Shown: in pieces, positions 6,014 through 8,109 of the stretch
Layout: the number at the start of each line of letters is the position of its first letter
Numbering within the stretch: position 1 is the first letter of the stretch
Assembly: GCA_900552155.1 (NCBI GenBank)
Contig: URYU01000075.1
Span: 1-8,109, forward strand
Origin: an uncultured Collinsella sp.
GTDB lineage: Bacteria; Actinomycetota; Coriobacteriia; Coriobacteriales; Coriobacteriaceae
Length of the DNA stretch: 8,109 nucleotides
Direction of reading: 5' to 3'
Made by a program: the position numbers and the translations under genes
The notes under the pieces: model-generated
The model's input: only the letters and a program-made list of their open reading frames with translations
Database searches by the model: none
What the model was told of the DNA's origin: nothing

Positions 6014-6874
6014 ATGTCTTTTGCCATCATAACCGACTCCACGTCGGACATCTCCCCCGCCCGCGCCCAAGAGCTCGGCATTTACGTGATTCCGCTACAT
6101 GTGATTATCGAGGGCGAGGACCTGCTCGACCAGGTGCAGATTACCGCCGAGGAATACGTCGCCCGCATGGCCGGCTCCGAGCAGCTGCCGCACACCTCGC
6201 AGCCGAGTGCCGGCGAGTTCAAGGAACTCTTTGACCGCGTGCGCGCCGACGGCCACGATAGCGCCATCTTTATCTCGCTGTGCAGCGAGTGGTCCGCCTG
6301 CTATGCCAACGCCAGCCTGACGGCCGAAACGCACGAGCTCGACGTGCGCTGCATCGACTCGCGCACCGGCTCGGGCGCCGAGGGCCTGCTGGTGGAGTAC
6401 GCGCTGGCCATGCGCGAGGACGGCCGCAGCCTGGACGAGACCGAGGCGCAGATCCGCGCGACGCTGCCCGACGCCCACCTGCTGCTGATCCCCCGCACGC
6501 TCGAGAATCTCGTTAAGAACGGCCGCGCGCCCAAGCTCGCCGGCCAGCTCACGCAAATGCTCAACATTCGCCTGGCCGTTTCGCCGGAGTGGAAATCGGG
6601 CGAGATCAAGGCCATCAAGAAGGGTCGCGGTGCCAAGCGCATCGTCGCCAACACCATGGCCGATTGCCTCGCATTTTTGGCCGAGCACCCGGGTTCCAGC
6701 GTGCGCGTGATCACGACCGGCGCCGCCGAGGAGCAGGAGCTCGTCAACCAAGCGCTCGCGGGCCAAGACTACGTAGACGCCGGCACCGGCCCCATCGGCT
6801 GCACCATCGCCACCCACGTGGGCGTCGACGCCATCGCCATCGGCTACTGCCCCCGCTACCAGCCCATCCACTAG
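6014..6874 (+). CDS. degV: DegV-family fatty-acid-binding protein (FakB-like)
   Basis: DegV proteins bind a fatty acid; the FakB members present it to the kinase FakA for incorporation into phospholipid. This one has 286 residues, typical of the family. Visible elements: IITDSTSDIS (5-14) at the N-terminus, HTSQPS (60-65), CIDSRTGSGAEG in the middle, and the C-terminal GPIGCTIATHVGVDAIAIGY with H268. The usual Ser-Gly-Thr-Tyr segment after the second strand is replaced here by ISLCSEWSACYANA (87-100), which keeps Ser88, Ser91 and Ser94 but lacks the Gly-Thr. The ATG at 6014 has AAAGGTG (6002-6008) upstream; an in-frame TTG at 5957 is rejected because it overlaps the -10 and lacks a Shine-Dalgarno site. 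No fakA is in the window. Ligand and partner are unknown. Confidence 0.92.
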   Translation: MSFAIITDSTSDISPARAQELGIYVIPLHVIIEGEDLLDQVQITAEEYVARMAGSEQLPHTSQPSAGEFKELFDRVRADGHDSAIFISLCSEWSACYANASLTAETHELDVRCIDSRTGSGAEGLLVEYALAMREDGRSLDETEAQIRATLPDAHLLLIPRTLENLVKNGRAPKLAGQLTQMLNIRLAVSPEWKSGEIKAIKKGRGAKRIVANTMADCLAFLAEHPGSSVRVITTGAAEEQELVNQALAGQDYVDAGTGPIGCTIATHVGVDAIAIGYCPRYQPIH

Positions 6875-6889
6875 GGGCACCTTTATCAC

Positions 6890-6952
6890 TTGCGGTGGAA
6901 TAGGGACTGTTTTTGGCTTATTAGCCGCCAATCAATCCCTATTCCACCGCAA
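6890..6952. repeat. Perfect 17-bp inverted repeat (REP-like copy 2) between convergent genes
   Basis: The arms 6890-6906 (TTGCGGTGGAATAGGGA) and 6936-6952 are perfect inverted copies separated by 29 nt. The spacer contains a smaller hairpin, GGCT-TATT-AGCC (6915-6926). It occupies most of the gap between the convergent degV and toxin genes. Neither strand has a T-run after the stem, so it is not a classic intrinsic terminator, though it could still block or stabilise transcripts. The right arm on the minus strand, extended by a few bases (6933-6953), matches 17 of 21 positions at 3520-3540. A REP- or MITE-like dispersed element is my inference. Confidence 0.7.
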
Positions 6953-6967
6953 CTTAGAAATCGGCAA

Positions 6968-7276
6968 TCAGCCCTGCGGACCCTGGAACAGCTCCTCATG
7001 AGAGCCCATTCTGACCAGCCGGATCACAGGATTAGTCTTATGCGGCAAGTAGAGAACGACCACGTCGACCAAGCCATCGGATAGATGGAAATCGATGTGG
7101 CCGTTGTAGTTGCCGCCCGGGTTTGAAAGCTCATGGGCGCCATATTCCGCGGGAAGCGAGCCGTGAGCTGCAAGCTCTGCGACCGCCGCCCTAAACTCGG
7201 TTTTTAGCTGCGGATGGATGCGCATCGTCCGTTTGTAATCCGCCTTAAACTGAGCCTCGACTTTAATCTCAAACAT
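6968..7276 (-). CDS. yafQ: YafQ-like toxin (RelE/ParE superfamily mRNA interferase)
   Basis: Probable ribosome-dependent endoribonuclease toxin of a type II toxin-antitoxin module; 102 residues, near E. coli YafQ (92). The pattern is YafQ-like: an N-terminal KADYKR helix region (11-16), LPAEYGAHELSN (41-52) with H48, YNGHIDFHLSDG (57-68) with D62, H64 and D67, and the closing RLVRMGSHEELF (86-97) with R89, H93 and F97. These correspond to the His, Asp, Arg and Phe positions I recall as important in YafQ, so it appears intact; this is an alignment by eye. Its ATG comes 2 nt after the antitoxin stop, with GAGGA inside the antitoxin end as ribosome-binding site, which couples its translation. 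Other RelE/ParE toxins are less likely. Confidence 0.9.
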   Translation of the reverse strand: MFEIKVEAQFKADYKRTMRIHPQLKTEFRAAVAELAAHGSLPAEYGAHELSNPGGNYNGHIDFHLSDGLVDVVVLYLPHKTNPVIRLVRMGSHEELFQGPQG

Positions 7277-7278
7277 CG

Positions 7279-7578
7279 CTAGTCCTCATCGAGGAACGAT
7301 ATAAGCTCATCAGCGTTATTGAATGACGGGCTGTCGTCCGTCAAAATCCCCAACTCATGAGCCTCGGCGATCACCATGGCGCGTCTCGTCGCCTCGTTGG
7401 GCACCTCTGCCCTTCCTACGATCTCAAAAGGAATCTTTCGCTGATTTACCAGCTGCCGAACAGCAAGGTTGAGATACGAATTGAGACTTAGACCAACCGT
7501 ATCCAAGAACTCAGTCGCCTGCTCCTTGAGCCCCTCTTCGATGCGAACCGTCGTAGGCTTAACCGTTGCAGTGGACAT
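7279..7578 (-). CDS. dinJ: DinJ/RelB-family antitoxin
   Basis: The cognate antitoxin, 99 residues. The N-terminal part has the ribbon-helix-helix form of DinJ/RelB: strand TTVRIE (9-14), helix EGLKEQATEFLDTVG (15-29), turn LSLN, helix SYLNLAVRQLVNQ (34-46), then the family's IPFEI (49-53). This part dimerises and binds DNA. The acidic C-terminal region ending in DELISFLDED should wrap and neutralise the toxin. The ATG at 7578 has AGGAGGT (bases 7584-7590) 5 nt upstream. It precedes the toxin, the usual order. G+C over four rows I counted (7321-7560) is about 55%, against 77% in one row of degV, consistent with horizontal acquisition. Autorepression through the upstream palindrome is likely. 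Confidence 0.92.
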   Translation of the reverse strand: MSTATVKPTTVRIEEGLKEQATEFLDTVGLSLNSYLNLAVRQLVNQRKIPFEIVGRAEVPNEATRRAMVIAEAHELGILTDDSPSFNNADELISFLDED

Positions 7579-7608
7579 ACGCGACCTCCTCGCCTCGTCT
7601 TTTGCATC

Positions 7609-7660
7609 AGTATACCCAATTTAGATGGCAGACTGATGTTAAATAGCATCAGTCTGCCAT
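7609..7660 (-). promoter_or_regulatory. Toxin-antitoxin promoter and palindromic operator
   Basis: A perfect 14-bp inverted repeat, ATGGCAGACTGATG (7625-7638) and its exact complement (7647-7660), flanks an 8-nt A+T-rich spacer. On the minus strand TATACT (7614-7609) is a good -10 hexamer, placed so that the palindrome covers the -35 zone. The octamer GCATCAGT, found at 7646-7653 overlapping the inner right arm, recurs at 7604-7611 overlapping the -10, as if a further half-site existed. DinJ/YafQ-type complexes repress their own promoters through palindromes, so an autoregulatory operator is the best reading. The hairpin could also end the upstream LOG-gene transcript, but no T-run follows it. 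Confidence 0.7.
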
Positions 7661-7691
7661 TCACAATACTACAACGACAGGCACGCTCGCC

Positions 7692-8109
7692 CTATATCAA
7701 CCCGCTCAGGGCGATGTCGACGGCCTCGGTGAGGTCGGCGGTGATGTGGACGAGGTCTGGATCGAGCGGGCTAATCATGCCGGCATCCATCACCGGGCCG
7801 TTGAGCCAGGCGAACAGGCCTTGCCAGTACTCGCTGCCCACCAGTACGAGCGGCATGCGCTTGACCTTGTGCGTCTGCACCAGCGTGAGCACCTCGAACA
7901 TCTCGTCGAGCGTGCCGAAACCGCCGGGGAACACGATGGCACCCGAGCTGTACTTAACGAACATGGTCTTACGCACAAAGAAGTAGCGGAAGTCCATACC
8001 CAGGATCACGTATTTGTTGAGCCCCTGCTCGTGCGGAAGCTCGATACCCACGCCGACCGCCTTGCCGTTGGCACTCGCCGCCCCCCTGTTGGCCGCCTCC
8101 ATAATGCCG
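7692..8109 (-). CDS. LOG-family protein (TIGR00730), C-terminal part; 5' end outside window
   Basis: The visible 138 residues belong to the LOG (Lonely Guy) Rossmann-fold family, long misannotated as lysine decarboxylases; characterised members are nucleoside 5'-monophosphate phosphoribohydrolases that release cytokinin-type bases. The fragment opens with GIMEAANRGA, the end of the family's GGGPGIMEAAN motif, and contains YFFVRKTMFVKYS and the hallmark PGGFGTLDE (bases 7902-7928) with its active-site Glu. The Arg of FVRK and that Glu match the catalytic pair of the family. The gene starts off the right edge; an ATG at 8102 is internal to the motif, not a start. The frame is intact to its TAG. 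The bacterial role is unclear, and no partner gene is visible. Confidence 0.9.
   Translation of the reverse strand, partial: GIMEAANRGAASANGKAVGVGIELPHEQGLNKYVILGMDFRYFFVRKTMFVKYSSGAIVFPGGFGTLDEMFEVLTLVQTHKVKRMPLVLVGSEYWQGLFAWLNGPVMDAGMISPLDPDLVHITADLTEAVDIALSGLI

Noticed and set aside
6095..6931. A 278-codon minus-strand open frame antisense to degV
   Set aside because: It has repetitive Gly/Ala/Val/Leu-rich composition, crosses the 17-bp inverted repeat and lies opposite a clear DegV gene.
6890..6952. Bidirectional intrinsic terminator between degV and the toxin gene
   Set aside because: The stem is strong, but neither strand has a T-run next to it and the loop is long; it is recorded as a repeat instead.
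1..8109. CRISPR arrays, tRNA or rRNA genes, phage or insertion-sequence genes
   Set aside because: I saw no regularly spaced repeats, no tRNA-like cloverleaf, no rRNA-like sequence and no transposase or integrase motif in either strand.

Overview
The window is high-G+C bacterial DNA with short intergenic gaps, strong Shine-Dalgarno sites and most genes on the minus strand. The protein set and the Tat-type lipoprotein signal on PstS suggest an actinobacterium, most likely a gut Coriobacteriia member such as Collinsella. That placement is my inference from style and recalled families; no search was run.

Region 1 (1-3540, minus strand) is a phosphate-specific transport operon in the order pstS-pstC-pstA-pstB. 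It holds the phosphate-binding lipoprotein, two membrane permeases and the ATPase, which runs off the left edge. Spacing is tight: a 24-nt gap, then an 8-nt overlap, then a 4-nt ATGA overlap, so the genes are probably transcribed together and translationally coupled. Upstream of pstS lie a possible Pho box and a GC-rich leader with several mutually exclusive hairpins.

Region 2 (3543-5863, minus strand) is a probable two-gene operon: a HAD-family phosphatase followed 55 nt later by an M20 dipeptidase of the PepV type. The dipeptidase is followed by a highly structured 3' tail: a 102-nt imperfect inverted repeat starting at the stop codon, a small hairpin, then a clear intrinsic terminator.

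Region 3 (5864-6953) is an A+T-richer divergent intergenic region with overlapping palindromes, then a plus-strand DegV-family (fatty-acid-binding) protein. It is followed by a perfect 17-bp inverted repeat between convergent genes. One arm of this repeat resembles a 21-nt stretch upstream of pstS, which hints at a dispersed REP-like family.

Region 4 (6968-7660, minus strand) is a type II toxin-antitoxin module of the DinJ/YafQ (RelB/RelE superfamily) kind, with lower G+C than its surroundings. A perfect 14-bp palindrome sits over its promoter and is a likely autoregulatory operator.

Region 5 (7692-8109, minus strand) is the C-terminal part of a LOG-family (TIGR00730, formerly 'lysine decarboxylase-like') protein cut by the right edge.

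The protein-coding genes belong to known families. I did not find an obviously new multi-gene system. The items most worth a second look are non-coding: the structured dipeptidase 3' tail, the REP-like pair, the pst leader and the toxin-antitoxin operator.
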